Shown here: positions 8,406 to 17,063 of the stretch, piece by piece
How positions within the stretch are numbered: the stretch's first letter is position 1
Layout of the letters: every line of letters starts with the position of its first letter
Assembly: GCF_003012795.1 (NCBI RefSeq)
Contig: NZ_PXYH01000004.1
Span: 159,317-223,316 of the forward strand
Direction: 5' to 3'
From: Zobellella taiwanensis
GTDB taxonomy: Bacteria; Pseudomonadota; Gammaproteobacteria; Enterobacterales; Aeromonadaceae
DNA: 64,000 bases
The notes under the pieces: generated by a model
The model's database searches: none
What the model saw: the letters and a program-made list of their open reading frames with translations, nothing else
What the model was told of the DNA's origin: nothing
Program-made: the position numbers and the translations under genes

Positions 8406-8500
8406 GCGATTCTCCTTGTGTCTGTCGGGTCGTTAGTATGGCCCCGCGGCGGGCAAAGAAAAAGGGCGCCCGTGGGCGCCCTCCTGCTCCGGCCCTGCAT

Positions 8501-10384
8501 TCAGACCTTGAACTCGCCGAGCAGCCGGTCCTGGCGCTGCATCTGGTCGAGCATTTCCTGGCACTGCCGGACCTGGGCCACGGCGCCGCTGGCCACGTCC
8601 TGGCTGATGTCGCGGATATTGGTGGTGTTCTGGTTGATCTCCTCGCTGGTGGCGCTTTGCTCTTCCGCCGCGGTGGCAATTTGCAGGTTCATGTCGTTGA
8701 TGTGGCTGATGGCCTCGCGGATGCGGGCCAGTACCTCGTTGGCCTCGGCGGCGTCGGTGGAGGTCTGGGCGGCCAGCTCCTGGCTCTGCTTCATCTTGCC
8801 CTCGGCCTGGCGTACTCCGGCCTGCAGCCGTTCTATCATGTCGCCGATTTCCTGGGTCGACTGCTGGGTGCGGGAGGCGAGCGAGCGTACCTCGTCGGCT
8901 ACCACGGCGAAACCGCGGCCCGACTCGCCGGCCCGGGCGGCCTCGATGGCGGCGTTGAGCGCCAGCAGGTTGGTCTGCTCGGCGATGCCGGTGATCACCG
9001 ACAGAATGGACTCGATATTGCGGCTCAACTGGGCCAGCTCGTTAACCGAGGCCATGGTGTCCTCCATGTCTGCCGCCAGCCGTGCTATGGCCTGGGTAGA
9101 ACGGGACACCACCTGGGCACCCTGCTCGGTTTCCCGGTTGGCGGCGTTGGCGGCCTCGGCGGCGTTTTGGGCATGCTGGGCCACCTCGGTGGCGGTGGCG
9201 GCCATTTCATGCATGGCGGTGGCCAACTGATCCAGCTCCTGCAACTGCAGTTGCAGCCGCTGCTCGGCCTGGCCCGATTGATCCGAGGTTTGGGTGATGC
9301 TGGACTTGAGCTTGCGGGAGCTGTCCATCACATCGCCAATCAGGCGCTGCAGGTGGGCGAGGAAGCCGTTGAATTCGTTGGCGACCAGGCCAAAGTCATC
9401 CTGGCGCACTATCGGCAGGCGCTTGGTCAGATCGCCCTGGCCGCCGTTGATGTCGGCCAGGGACTGGTGCAGGCCGCCCAAGGGCTTGAGCAGGCTGGTC
9501 ATCAGCAGCACCAGGATCACCAGGCTGATGGCGACCCCGAGCACGGCGATGATCAGTGCCTGCCACTGCTGGCGGTCGGCCTGGGCCATGACCACGCTTT
9601 CGTCGAGCACCACGCCGATATACCAGCGGGCGCTTTGCAGCTCGTCGAGCGGGGTGAAGGACACCCAGTGGGGCTTGCCCCCCAGTACATGGTCGGTCAG
9701 GCTGGGGCTGAGCGCGGGGGCGGCGCCTTCGAACAGGTCGCTCAGGTTTTTGCCGTTGAAGGCGGCATCCGGGTGGGAAATGATGTTGCCGTTTTCCGCC
9801 ACCAGGAAGGCGTAGCCGGCGCCGTTGAAGTCGATGACGTTGATGGCGTCCGCCACCGTTTGCAGGCTGAGATCGCCGCCAAAGGCCCCGACAGCGCGGC
9901 CGTTGTCGGTAATTTTCGCCACTGCCGAAATCAGGATCTCGCCGCTGGCGGCATCGGGGTAGGGCTCGGTCAGGGCCGCCTGGCCGGCGTTCATGGCCAC
10001 CGCATACCAGGGCCGCTGACGGGCGTCCCAGCCGGGCGGGTTCCAGCTCGGATCATTGGTGATGCGGCTGCCGTTCTCGCTTTCCAGGCCGCCGAAGATC
10101 AGGATGAAGTCGTCCTTCAGCAGCGGCAGGTTGAAGGAGTACTGCACTTGGTCGCGGCTGAAATTGCGGTCGATATTCTGGGCCACCATGTCGATGAGGC
10201 CGAGTTTGGCGTTGAGCCAGTTTTCAATCTGCTTGGCGAGGGTGGAGCTGGTTTCGGTGATGGCGGCGGCGGTCTGCTCGCGCAGGGTGTCGCGCACCTG
10301 GGAAATCTGCAGCCAGGAAAGCATGCTGACAGTGACAAGCAGCACGGCGGCGGCGGTCAGTCCGACTTTGTGGGCTATTTTCAT
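8501..10384 (-). CDS. methyl-accepting chemotaxis protein with periplasmic Cache domain
   Basis: This 627-aa chemoreceptor has an N-terminal membrane helix (about residues 7-26), a periplasmic double-Cache sensor domain (about 35-275, with the WYxxA-type motif [11 protein letters not shown]), a second membrane helix (~278-300), a HAMP domain, and a long coiled-coil signalling domain. The hairpin tip that binds CheA/CheW is [19 protein letters not shown]. It lacks a C-terminal NWETF-like pentapeptide, so CheR/CheB tethering is not expected. Cache ligands are often amino or organic acids; the ligand here is unknown. A possible sigma-28 -35 element lies just upstream. Confidence 0.95.
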   Translation of the reverse strand: MKIAHKVGLTAAAVLLVTVSMLSWLQISQVRDTLREQTAAAITETSSTLAKQIENWLNAKLGLIDMVAQNIDRNFSRDQVQYSFNLPLLKDDFILIFGGLESENGSRITNDPSWNPPGWDARQRPWYAVAMNAGQAALTEPYPDAASGEILISAVAKITDNGRAVGAFGGDLSLQTVADAINVIDFNGAGYAFLVAENGNIISHPDAAFNGKNLSDLFEGAAPALSPSLTDHVLGGKPHWVSFTPLDELQSARWYIGVVLDESVVMAQADRQQWQALIIAVLGVAISLVILVLLMTSLLKPLGGLHQSLADINGGQGDLTKRLPIVRQDDFGLVANEFNGFLAHLQRLIGDVMDSSRKLKSSITQTSDQSGQAEQRLQLQLQELDQLATAMHEMAATATEVAQHAQNAAEAANAANRETEQGAQVVSRSTQAIARLAADMEDTMASVNELAQLSRNIESILSVITGIAEQTNLLALNAAIEAARAGESGRGFAVVADEVRSLASRTQQSTQEIGDMIERLQAGVRQAEGKMKQSQELAAQTSTDAAEANEVLARIREAISHINDMNLQIATAAEEQSATSEEINQNTTNIRDISQDVASGAVAQVRQCQEMLDQMQRQDRLLGEFKV

Positions 10385-10813
10385 ACTACTGTTTCCCTGT
10401 AATTATCATTGGTCGAAAGCGGCTCATACTTTAGTCTTATTGCGCAGAGCGATATACGGAAAAAACCGGGTTTTACCGATATTTTGCGCTGGTGCACACT
10501 TTATGGCGCCGCAACGGAGCCCGAATCCCTGGCGGAAGGCGCCACTGCGGCGCGCCCCGGGCCTGCCCGTTTTTTTGTTATCGGCCGCTGGCGCCGGGAC
10601 TTGATTGGCGGCGGCTTTCGATTTATTTATATGCTCCCGCCGGCGCTGTGCCGGCGCCTTGACCAGGAGATGACATCGACACGTCGCGACAGTGCCCCGT
10701 CCTGTTCGCCAGCCTTCCTTTCCCCCGTTCCGGTTCCGTGGCCCCGCCGCCCTTGTTGATAATCCTTTGTTCATTTTGTCGCTGTTTTGGTTTTGCCAGG
10801 AGGTAAGGCGTTG
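10385..10813. other. 429-base intergenic region between the chemoreceptor and YkgJ-type gene
   Basis: It holds divergent promoters and several short GC-rich hairpins, for example GCGCCACTGCGGCGC near 10539. Open frames across it show no family resemblance. I see no RNA gene or repeat shared with the rest of the window. Confidence 0.5.
10426..10433 (-). promoter_or_regulatory. possible sigma-28 (FliA) -35 element
   Basis: On the minus strand TAAAGTAT matches the FliA -35 consensus TAAAGTTT at 7 of 8 positions, about 40 bases before the chemoreceptor start. The matching -10 (GCCGATAA) is poor at the expected 11-base spacing, so this is a weak call. Confidence 0.3.
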
Positions 10814-11149
10814 ATGAGTGGTGACAACCCCTGTTTGACCTGCGGCGCCTGCTGCTCGTATTTTCGTGTGTCCTTTTACTGGGGCGAGGTGCACAGCGAG
10901 TTCGCCGTGCCCGAGGCCTTTACCGAACCGGTCAGCCCGACCCGGCTGGCGATGACTGGCACCAACCAGTCCCGCCCGCGCTGCGTGGCGTTGCAGGGAC
11001 GGGTGGGTGACTGTGTGTCCTGCGCCATCTACCCCAACCGGCCGAGTCCCTGCCGGGATTTCCAGCCCTTCGACGCCGACGGCGCCTGCAACCGGGCCCG
11101 GGCCGCCTTTGGCCTGCCGCCGCTCGACACCAGTCCGGTGGCGGCCTGA
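10814..11149 (+). CDS. YkgJ-family cysteine cluster protein
   Basis: This 111-aa protein has eight cysteines in the CxxCGACC...C...CxxCxIYPNRPSPCRDF pattern of the YkgJ/UPF0153 family (here CLTCGACC near residue 7, CVSCAIYPNRPSPCRDF near 68). The family is predicted to bind a metal or Fe-S cluster; its function is unknown. The ATG at 10814 is chosen because AGGAGG lies 10 bases upstream; earlier in-frame TTG codons overlap that site. It ends 70 bases before yceH. Confidence 0.88.
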   Translation: MSGDNPCLTCGACCSYFRVSFYWGEVHSEFAVPEAFTEPVSPTRLAMTGTNQSRPRCVALQGRVGDCVSCAIYPNRPSPCRDFQPFDADGACNRARAAFGLPPLDTSPVAA

Positions 11150-11219
11150 GTGTTTTGGGCGTTGGTGTTCCTGCCGTAGTCCGGTAGGCTGGGGGCAAAA
11201 GACATCAAGGAGTCTGGTC

Positions 11220-11843
11220 ATGGAAAAATTGTCGGTCCTGGAACAGAGAATCATCGGTTGCCTGATTGAAAAACAGGTGTCCACGCCCGAGGTATACCCC
11301 CTTACCCTCAATTCGCTGGTCAACGCCTGCAACCAGAAAAGCAACCGCGAGCCGGTGATGAGCCTGGACGAACAGGAGGTGCAGTCGGTGCTCAATACCC
11401 TGATCGCCCGGCGGCTGGTCAACAATGTGGCCGGCTTCAATGCCCGCGCAGCCAAGTTCCAGCACCGCTTCTGCAATACCGAGTTCGGCGAGCTGCAGTT
11501 CAGCCCGGGCGAGCTGGCCATCGTCTGCGAACTGTTGCTGCGCGGCCCCCAGACCCCGGGCGAGCTGCGCAGCCGCTGTGCCCGGCTGCACGGCTTTGCC
11601 GAAGTCGGCCAGGTGGAAGCCTGTCTGCAGGCCCTGGCCGACAAGGGACCCTATGTGGCGCGGCTGCCGCGCCAGCCCGGCAAGCGGGAATCGCGCTACG
11701 CCCACCTGTTTGGCGAGATGCCGGAGCCGGCGGTGGCCGAGGCCCCGGCATCGGGACGGGAGGCCGAGCTGCTGGCGCGCATTGCCGAACTGGAGGCGGA
11801 GGTGATGCGTCTGCAGCAGCGGCTCGAGCGCTACGAGTCCTGA
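11220..11843 (+). CDS. yceH: YceH family protein (DUF480)
   Basis: This 207-aa protein has tandem winged-helix domains (DUF480). The opening EQRIIGCLIEKQVSTPEVYPLTLN, the NQKSNREPVM motif and LLRGPQTPGELRSR are characteristic. The C-terminus adds a short coiled coil (ELLARIAELEAEVMRLQQRL). A DNA-binding or regulatory role is suspected for the family but not established. The ATG at 11220 is used after TCAAGGAGTC; a longer upstream frame overlaps the previous gene and is not conserved. Confidence 0.93.
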   Translation: MEKLSVLEQRIIGCLIEKQVSTPEVYPLTLNSLVNACNQKSNREPVMSLDEQEVQSVLNTLIARRLVNNVAGFNARAAKFQHRFCNTEFGELQFSPGELAIVCELLLRGPQTPGELRSRCARLHGFAEVGQVEACLQALADKGPYVARLPRQPGKRESRYAHLFGEMPEPAVAEAPASGREAELLARIAELEAEVMRLQQRLERYES

Positions 11844-11850
11844 GTCATTG

Positions 11851-11897
11851 AAAAAGGGGTCGGAGTCATTTTTCAAAAATGACTCCGACCCCTTTTT
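11851..11897. repeat. 23-bp-stem palindrome, GGGGTCGGAGTCA family copy 3
   Basis: Arms 11851-11873 and 11875-11897 are perfect 23-base complements about a single central base. It is the longest of the three copies. It lies between the convergent yceH and CZB chemoreceptor genes, 7 bases after the yceH stop, and should terminate both. Confidence 0.9.
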
Positions 11898-11910
11898 TTG
11901 CAGGCGATGA

Positions 11911-13038
11911 TCAGGCCGCCCGGCGCGGTGCGGCCCGCTCCGGTTCGCGCAGGGGGGCCAGCATGCCTTCTATGCCGCGCAGCACGCTCAGGTTGGCCTG
12001 CTCCATCTGTTGCAGGGCCTGCAAAGCCTTGTCGTGGTCGCCCGCATAATAGTGGCGGATGGCGTCCCGGGCGCCCCTGTGCATGGCTTGGTGCGGGCTT
12101 TCCAGCGCCCGGTAATCGGCCTGGCCGGCGTAAAGAGCCTTGCCTTCGCCCTGGTAATACCACTGGCCCAGGCGACACTGGGTTTCGTCCGGGATTTGCT
12201 CCGCCCGTATGCTGGACTGATCCATGAACACCTTGTACACCTCCAGCTTGAGCTGTAACTCCTCGATGTTGGCCAGCTCCACGGTCGACAGCCGGGCGGC
12301 ATCCACCACTGCCTGCTCCATATGGTGCGCCAGTTGGCTGAGGCGGGTCATGTCCTCGGCGGCGGCCCCCGACTCCCCGGCGCACAGCTCCGCCAGCCGG
12401 GTGCTTTCGGCCATGGCGCCTCGGGTGCTCTGGGTTTCCCCCTGAATAGCGCCCACCAGGGCGGCGATTTCGGTGGTAGCGTTGCCGGTGCGCTCGGCCA
12501 GCTTGCGCACCTCGTCGGCCACCACCGCAAAGCCTCGCCCGGCCTCGGCGGCCCGCGCCGCTTCGATGGCCGCGTTGAGCGCCAGCAGGTTGGTCTGCTC
12601 GGCCACCTCCCGGATGATTTGCACGATGCGGCCGATCTGCTCGGCCTGGCGGGACAGTTGTTCCACTCCGGCGGCGGTGGTGCGGGTGGTGCCGGCAAGG
12701 GCATTGAGGTTGTCGGCCATGCCGCTCAGCCGGGCCCGGGCTTGGTCCGACTGGCCGGCGGCGCTGACCGCCGTGGTCTGCTCCCGATCCAGGTTGCTGG
12801 CCAGGCTGGCGAAGGACGAGCAAAGACCGTCGAGCGACTGGCCAAAGCCGGCCATGCTGGCAAACACACCCTGACCCAGGCGCTGGCGCCGCTCGGCGGC
12901 GGCCAGGCGCTCCCGCAGCGCGTGGTTTTCCTGCTCCAGCCCGGCCAGCCGCTGTTGCCCTTGTTCCAGCTCGGCCTGCTGCCGGGCGCAACGCGCCTCC
13001 AGTTCGGCCAGTTGCCGGCGGTGACGTGTAAACATCAT
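11911..13038 (-). CDS. soluble methyl-accepting chemotaxis protein with C-terminal CZB domain
   Basis: This 375-aa receptor has no membrane segment. Residues ~1-55 form a coiled coil and ~60-240 the MCP signalling domain with hairpin tip [19 protein letters not shown]. Residues ~255-350 form a CZB (chemoreceptor zinc-binding) domain. The CZB motifs [13 protein letters not shown] and SPHQAMH supply Cys and two His. The position usually holding the first zinc-ligand His (KLxHxxxK) reads KLEVYKVFM here, so one ligand seems missing. CZB domains sense zinc or, through zinc-thiolate chemistry, oxidants such as hypochlorous acid. The start at 13038 follows GGGGAG. Confidence 0.93.
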   Translation of the reverse strand: MMFTRHRRQLAELEARCARQQAELEQGQQRLAGLEQENHALRERLAAAERRQRLGQGVFASMAGFGQSLDGLCSSFASLASNLDREQTTAVSAAGQSDQARARLSGMADNLNALAGTTRTTAAGVEQLSRQAEQIGRIVQIIREVAEQTNLLALNAAIEAARAAEAGRGFAVVADEVRKLAERTGNATTEIAALVGAIQGETQSTRGAMAESTRLAELCAGESGAAAEDMTRLSQLAHHMEQAVVDAARLSTVELANIEELQLKLEVYKVFMDQSSIRAEQIPDETQCRLGQWYYQGEGKALYAGQADYRALESPHQAMHRGARDAIRHYYAGDHDKALQALQQMEQANLSVLRGIEGMLAPLREPERAAPRRAA

Positions 13039-13149
13039 GATGTGCTCCCCTGATGATCACGGCCCTTGGCGTGGCCGTCGAGATAAAAGGAGTATCCTGT
13101 ATGCAACATTGTAATGCACGTCTTTTCTGAGTCCGTTGGCGGTTTTGTG

Positions 13150-13689
13150 TTATGGCACAAACAATTTGTCCGCCAGTCCCCGGGGACCATCGGGCAGGCC
13201 GGACTGCTGGAACATCAGCCGGCCCTGTTCATCGAGTACGCTGACGGTGTTGGAATGGGAAATCTCGCCGTTGGCCTGGCCCATGTACTGGATATTGAGC
13301 GCCATGGCCAGGGTGCGGACATCGTCGTCGCTGCCGCTGAGCAGGGTCCAGTGCTGGTCCAGCCCGCGCTGGCCGGCAAAGTGGCGCAGTACCTTGGGCG
13401 TGTCCCGGCCGGGGGTGAGCGATACCAGCACAAAGCCGAGGGCGTCCTGCTCGGCCGGGCTCAGGGTTTTTTGCACCGCCTGCAAATTGGATACAATCAC
13501 CGGGCAGGCGGTCATGCAGTCGCTGTAAATAAAGGCCAGCAGCCGTTTTTTGCCGGCCAGATCGGCGATGGCGAGGGCTTTGCCCTCGCTGTTCTGCCAG
13601 CGGCTGTCGAGCTGGTAGACGGAGTCGCCCGGCAGGGCGGCACGGACGTTAAAGGCGGCCAGCAGGATCAGCAGTATCAGTGTTTTCAT
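13150..13689 (-). CDS. SCO1/SenC-type copper chaperone
   Basis: This 179-aa periplasmic thioredoxin-fold protein has a signal peptide (~residues 1-18, ending NVRA) and the copper-binding CxxxC motif at C58/C62 (SDCMTACP) with the distal His at H145 (EISHSN). SCO proteins deliver copper or reduce copper sites, classically for cytochrome c oxidase. Here the gene is the third of a nirK operon and overlaps nirV by 41 bases, so its job is probably copper loading of the nitrite reductase. That role is inferred from context. Confidence 0.9.
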   Translation of the reverse strand: MKTLILLILLAAFNVRAALPGDSVYQLDSRWQNSEGKALAIADLAGKKRLLAFIYSDCMTACPVIVSNLQAVQKTLSPAEQDALGFVLVSLTPGRDTPKVLRHFAGQRGLDQHWTLLSGSDDDVRTLAMALNIQYMGQANGEISHSNTVSVLDEQGRLMFQQSGLPDGPRGLADKLFVP

Positions 13690-14422
13690 CGGTCAGCTCC
13701 TGTGCACAACGAAATCCCAGGTTGCCCAGGGTATAGGGCGCCTTGAGGCTGGTACGAAAGCCAAAACGCATAAAGGCGGCGTAATCGGACGGATCGGCGC
13801 TGCCGGCGGCGCCCGAGCCGCAAAACATGCCCTGATCCAGGCTGCTGTCGCCGCGCGACTCGCCGGTGACCAGGGTGGAATTGAAATCCTGGGTCCATTC
13901 CCACACCAGCCCGTGCAGATCCTGCACCTGCCAGTAGTTGGCCGGGTCCTGCCCTACCGGCGGCAGGGTGGCGGTGGCGGGACGGGCATACCAGGACAGG
14001 ATGCGCCGGGTGTAATCGGGCTCGGTGGCACCAAAGGCGGCGCTTTCCGAGGCCTGGGCGGCGAACTCCCACTCCGCCACCGTCGGCAAGCGCTTGCCCT
14101 GGGCCCGGCAGTAGGCATCGGCCGCATACCAGGATACCCGGGTGACCGGCTGCTCCCGCTGGGCGGGCGTCGGCTGCCCGGCGGGCCAGTGTTGCAGGTA
14201 GCCGGGTTCGGCGAACAGGGCGGCGACGGCACCCGGTTGCCAGCGGGGATGGGCGGCCACAAAGGCGGCGAACTGGCCGTTGGTGACCGGGGTCACATCC
14301 AGCCGGAACGGCGCCACCCGGGTGAGCGGGCTGTCCTTGCTCAGGTACAGGGGCCGAACTTCCCCGCCGGGAAGTTCGGCCATCTGCAGCGCCGCCAGGC
14401 CAAGCAGCAGCGCGGTGAGCAT
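13649..14422 (-). CDS. nirV: NirV-like protein (formylglycine-generating-enzyme/SUMF1 fold)
   Basis: This 257-aa exported protein carries a signal-like hydrophobic N-terminus and an FGE-sulfatase (SUMF1) domain: VTPVTNGQFAAFV, PVTRVSWYAADAYCRAQGKRLPTVAEWEFAA, and WEWTQDFNS. NirV is a frequent but poorly understood companion of copper nitrite reductases. Its ATG shares one base with the nirK stop (TGATG), so translation is coupled. The C-terminal 14 codons overlap the SCO gene. Confidence 0.88.
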   Translation of the reverse strand: MLTALLLGLAALQMAELPGGEVRPLYLSKDSPLTRVAPFRLDVTPVTNGQFAAFVAAHPRWQPGAVAALFAEPGYLQHWPAGQPTPAQREQPVTRVSWYAADAYCRAQGKRLPTVAEWEFAAQASESAAFGATEPDYTRRILSWYARPATATLPPVGQDPANYWQVQDLHGLVWEWTQDFNSTLVTGESRGDSSLDQGMFCGSGAAGSADPSDYAAFMRFGFRTSLKAPYTLGNLGFRCAQELTDENTDTADPAGRL

Positions 14423-15843
14423 CAGTGGGCGCTCCCTTCCATCACGATGGGCTTGCCTTCCTCCCGCCGCTTGGCGACCACCTCGGGGGTGATTTCCCCG
14501 CCCTTGTTGTCCCAGCTGTTGAGCACATAGGTCAGCACGTTGGCCACGTCCTCGTCGGACAGGCGCATGGCCGGCATGATGCTGTCGAAGGCCTGACCGT
14601 TGACCTTGATGGGTCCCTTGAGGCCGTGCAGCACCACGTCGACGGCGCGGGTCGGGTTTTCGTTGAGGAAGTCGGAGTCGGCCACCGGCGGGAAGGCGCC
14701 GGGGATGCCCTCGCCGCCGCCCTGGTGGCAGGCCTGGCAGTTGGCTTCATACACCCGCTTGCCGTACATCATCCGCTCTTCCTTGTTCTTGGCGGTGACC
14801 TTGGGATGGCCATTGGGCATGACCTGTACCGCCGAGCCTTCGGGCAGGTAGACGTTGTCGGCCACCTTGCCGGAGTAGACCACCTTGTCCTCGGGGCCTT
14901 CCACCGTCATCATGCCGAGCGCCCCCTTGTTGAAGGCACGGAAAATGGAGTGGTCCACCATGATGAAGTTGCCGGGCACGTCCAGCTTGAATTCCGCCAT
15001 GGCGGCACCGCCGGCGGGGACCAGGGTGGTCTGCACGTTTTCGTTGATCAGATCGCCGCCTTCCACATGGACCTTGTCGAAGATTTCACCGATGACGTGG
15101 AAGGACGACACCAGGTTGGGGCCGCCGTTGCCCACATAGAGGCGCACCGTCTCGCCTACGTTGGCGGTGAGGGCCTTGTCGCCGTTGAGCGCGCCCACGG
15201 CGCCGTTGAACACCACATAGTCGGCCTGCTCGCGGATCGCCTTGTCCATGTCGAAGGGTTGCAGGCCCTGCTCGCCGTAGGCGCCCTTGGTGTAGAAGTC
15301 GCCCTGCATCACATAGTATTCCCGGTCCACCGGCGGCAGCCCTTCCTCCGGCTCGACCAGGATCAGGCCGTACATGCCGTTGGCGATGTGCATGCCCACC
15401 GGGGCGGTGGCGCAGTGGTAGACATAAAGCCCGGGGTTGAGCGCCTTGAAGTTGAACACCGAGGTGTGGCCGGGGGCGGTGAAGGAGGCCGCCGCGCCGC
15501 CGCCCGGGCCGGTGACCGCGTGCAGGTCGATGTTGTGGGGCATCTTGGAGTCGGGATGGTTGGAGAGGTGGAACTCGATTTCGTCCCCCTCGCGCACCCG
15601 CAGGAACTGGCCCGGCACCGAGCCGCCGAAGGTCCAGAACATGTATTCCACCCCGTCGGCGATTTCCATCACCTTTTCCACGGTTTCCATCTTCACCACC
15701 ACCTTGGCGGCATGATCCCGGGTGATGGGGGGCGGTACCAGGGGCGGCGAGGTGAGCACGGCTTCTTCCACCGGCAGGGTGTTGGCATGGGCGGAAAAGG
15801 CGAAGGCCAGGCCGACGGCAACGACAAGCTTACTGAGTTTCAT
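14422..15843 (-). CDS. nirK: copper-containing nitrite reductase with C-terminal cytochrome c domain
   Basis: This 473-aa periplasmic enzyme reduces nitrite to nitric oxide, the first gaseous step of denitrification. A signal peptide covers residues 1-20. Two cupredoxin domains follow, with type 1 Cu ligands H103, C144, H152 and M157, type 2 Cu ligands H108, H143 and H298, and catalytic D106 and H249. A fused cytochrome c domain (~residues 352-450) carries heme motif CQACH (369-373) and a distal Met in [12 protein letters not shown]. This three-domain form is known from Ralstonia-type NirK, where the heme delivers electrons internally. It leads the nirK-nirV-SCO operon. Confidence 0.96.
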   Translation of the reverse strand: MKLSKLVVAVGLAFAFSAHANTLPVEEAVLTSPPLVPPPITRDHAAKVVVKMETVEKVMEIADGVEYMFWTFGGSVPGQFLRVREGDEIEFHLSNHPDSKMPHNIDLHAVTGPGGGAAASFTAPGHTSVFNFKALNPGLYVYHCATAPVGMHIANGMYGLILVEPEEGLPPVDREYYVMQGDFYTKGAYGEQGLQPFDMDKAIREQADYVVFNGAVGALNGDKALTANVGETVRLYVGNGGPNLVSSFHVIGEIFDKVHVEGGDLINENVQTTLVPAGGAAMAEFKLDVPGNFIMVDHSIFRAFNKGALGMMTVEGPEDKVVYSGKVADNVYLPEGSAVQVMPNGHPKVTAKNKEERMMYGKRVYEANCQACHQGGGEGIPGAFPPVADSDFLNENPTRAVDVVLHGLKGPIKVNGQAFDSIMPAMRLSDEDVANVLTYVLNSWDNKGGEITPEVVAKRREEGKPIVMEGSAH

Positions 15844-15933
15844 GGGTTACTCCCTGTACTGGGTGCTTTTTTGTTAGTCGAGATTAATTTTGTATCTCAG
15901 ATGTAAGTTTGTATTCGTCGTTGTCAAACAGGA

Positions 15934-15947
15934 CTGACCTGGATCAA
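15934..15947 (-). promoter_or_regulatory. FNR/NNR-like box upstream of nirK
   Basis: On the minus strand TTGAT-CCAG-GTCAG keeps one perfect half of the FNR/DNR consensus TTGATNNNNATCAA and a degenerate second half. Its centre is 97 bases before the nirK start codon. Anaerobic or nitric-oxide-dependent control is expected for nirK; the site itself is a moderate match. Confidence 0.5.
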
Positions 15948-15987
15948 TAAATGACCGCGTACCTCCTTTGGGCGAGAAAACTCTGTG

Positions 15988-16929
15988 TCATTTATCGACC
16001 TGGCGCACAGTTTCCGTTCCGTCGGGATCGCCGGCCAGGGTATCGAGGAAGGTATCCAGCACCAAATTGGGACGCCGGCCCCGCACCGTGATGGCGCCAA
16101 AGCGGGTGGTGAAGCCGAGCCGTTGGGGAAGCAGCGCCGCCAGCCGGCCCCCTTCCACCCAGGGGCGGGCGTAGTGCTCGGGCAGGTAACCCAGATAGCG
16201 GCCGGTGAGCACCAGAAAGAGAATGCCTTCCCGATCATTGGCCCGGGCGCCCAGGGGATGGCGCCGGCACAGGGCCTCGGCCTCGGGCGGCAGGGCAAAG
16301 CTGGGCATCACCAGCTCGTGGCGGGCGATGTCGTCGGGGCCTGCCCCGGCGGCCGCCAGCGGATGGCCGGCGGCGCAGTAAAGGCTGGATCTTTCTTCAT
16401 ACAGGGGCAGGCAGTCCAGCCCCGGTCGCTCGCGGATGCGCGGCACCACGCCGATGTTGAGCCGGCCGTCGAGTACGCCGATCTCGATGTCGTCCGAGGG
16501 CTGCATGTGCAGGTGGATCCTGACCTCGGGGCCGCGGGCCTTGAGCGCCGCCAGGCCATGGGTGATTTTCATGCCCGGGTGGCTGACCAGGTTGTCGGTG
16601 ATGCCGATGCTGAGGGTGCCCCTCAGGTGGCGGTGCAGATCGTCGATTTCGGCGCGAAAGTGGCTGATGGCGCCGAGCAGCCGGTCGCTGGCCTCCAGCA
16701 CCCGGCGTCCTTCGTCGGTGAGGGCAAAGCCGGCCCGGCCGCGCTGGCAGAGCCGGAGTCCCAGGCGGTTTTCCAGATCCGCCATCTGCATGCTGATCGC
16801 CGCCCGGCTGATGCCCAGGCTGACTTCCGCCGCCGAGAAACCGCCGCAGGCGGCCACGGTGCGAAACACCCGCAGCAGCTTGAGTTCGAAGTCGCTGACC
16901 TGGCCGAGGGGAGAGGTCTTTTGGTCCAT
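15988..16929 (-). CDS. LysR-family transcriptional regulator
   Basis: This 313-aa protein has an N-terminal winged helix-turn-helix (~residues 12-72, ELKLLRVFRTVAACGGFSAAEVSLGISRAAISMQM) and a C-terminal substrate-binding domain. It is divergently transcribed from the aminotransferase/dehydrogenase pair with a 134-base gap that contains inverted repeats, the usual layout for a LysR activator and its target operon. Control of beta-alanine or omega-amino-acid catabolism is inferred. It could alternatively act on nirK, which lies 144 bases away, but orientation favours the former. Confidence 0.93.
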   Translation of the reverse strand: MDQKTSPLGQVSDFELKLLRVFRTVAACGGFSAAEVSLGISRAAISMQMADLENRLGLRLCQRGRAGFALTDEGRRVLEASDRLLGAISHFRAEIDDLHRHLRGTLSIGITDNLVSHPGMKITHGLAALKARGPEVRIHLHMQPSDDIEIGVLDGRLNIGVVPRIRERPGLDCLPLYEERSSLYCAAGHPLAAAGAGPDDIARHELVMPSFALPPEAEALCRRHPLGARANDREGILFLVLTGRYLGYLPEHYARPWVEGGRLAALLPQRLGFTTRFGAITVRGRRPNLVLDTFLDTLAGDPDGTETVRQVDK

Positions 16930-16949
16930 CGTGGAAGCCCCGGTAGAAA

Positions 16950-16977
16950 GTTAAGGAAATGATTAACTGAACTTAAC
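16950..16977. promoter_or_regulatory. inverted repeat in the LysR/aminotransferase divergent promoter
   Basis: GTTAAG (16950-16955) and CTTAAC (16972-16977) are perfect complements flanking GATTAACT, followed by a -10-like TATATT (16984-16989) on the plus strand. This is a candidate LysR operator. Confidence 0.45.
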
Positions 16978-17063
16978 AAAGTTTATATTTAACAGGATAA
17001 GCCCGGGGAGCACCATGGAGCAATGCGGGCGCCGGATGCGCCCCTTGTTCCCAAGGAGCCCGG

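Noticed and set aside
8438..10402. 654-codon plus-strand frame opposite the chemoreceptor
   Set aside because: Mirror of the MCP gene in high-GC DNA, with no conserved motifs.
10424..11644. 406-codon minus-strand frame across 10424-11644
   Set aside because: Opposes two recognised genes and lacks family features.
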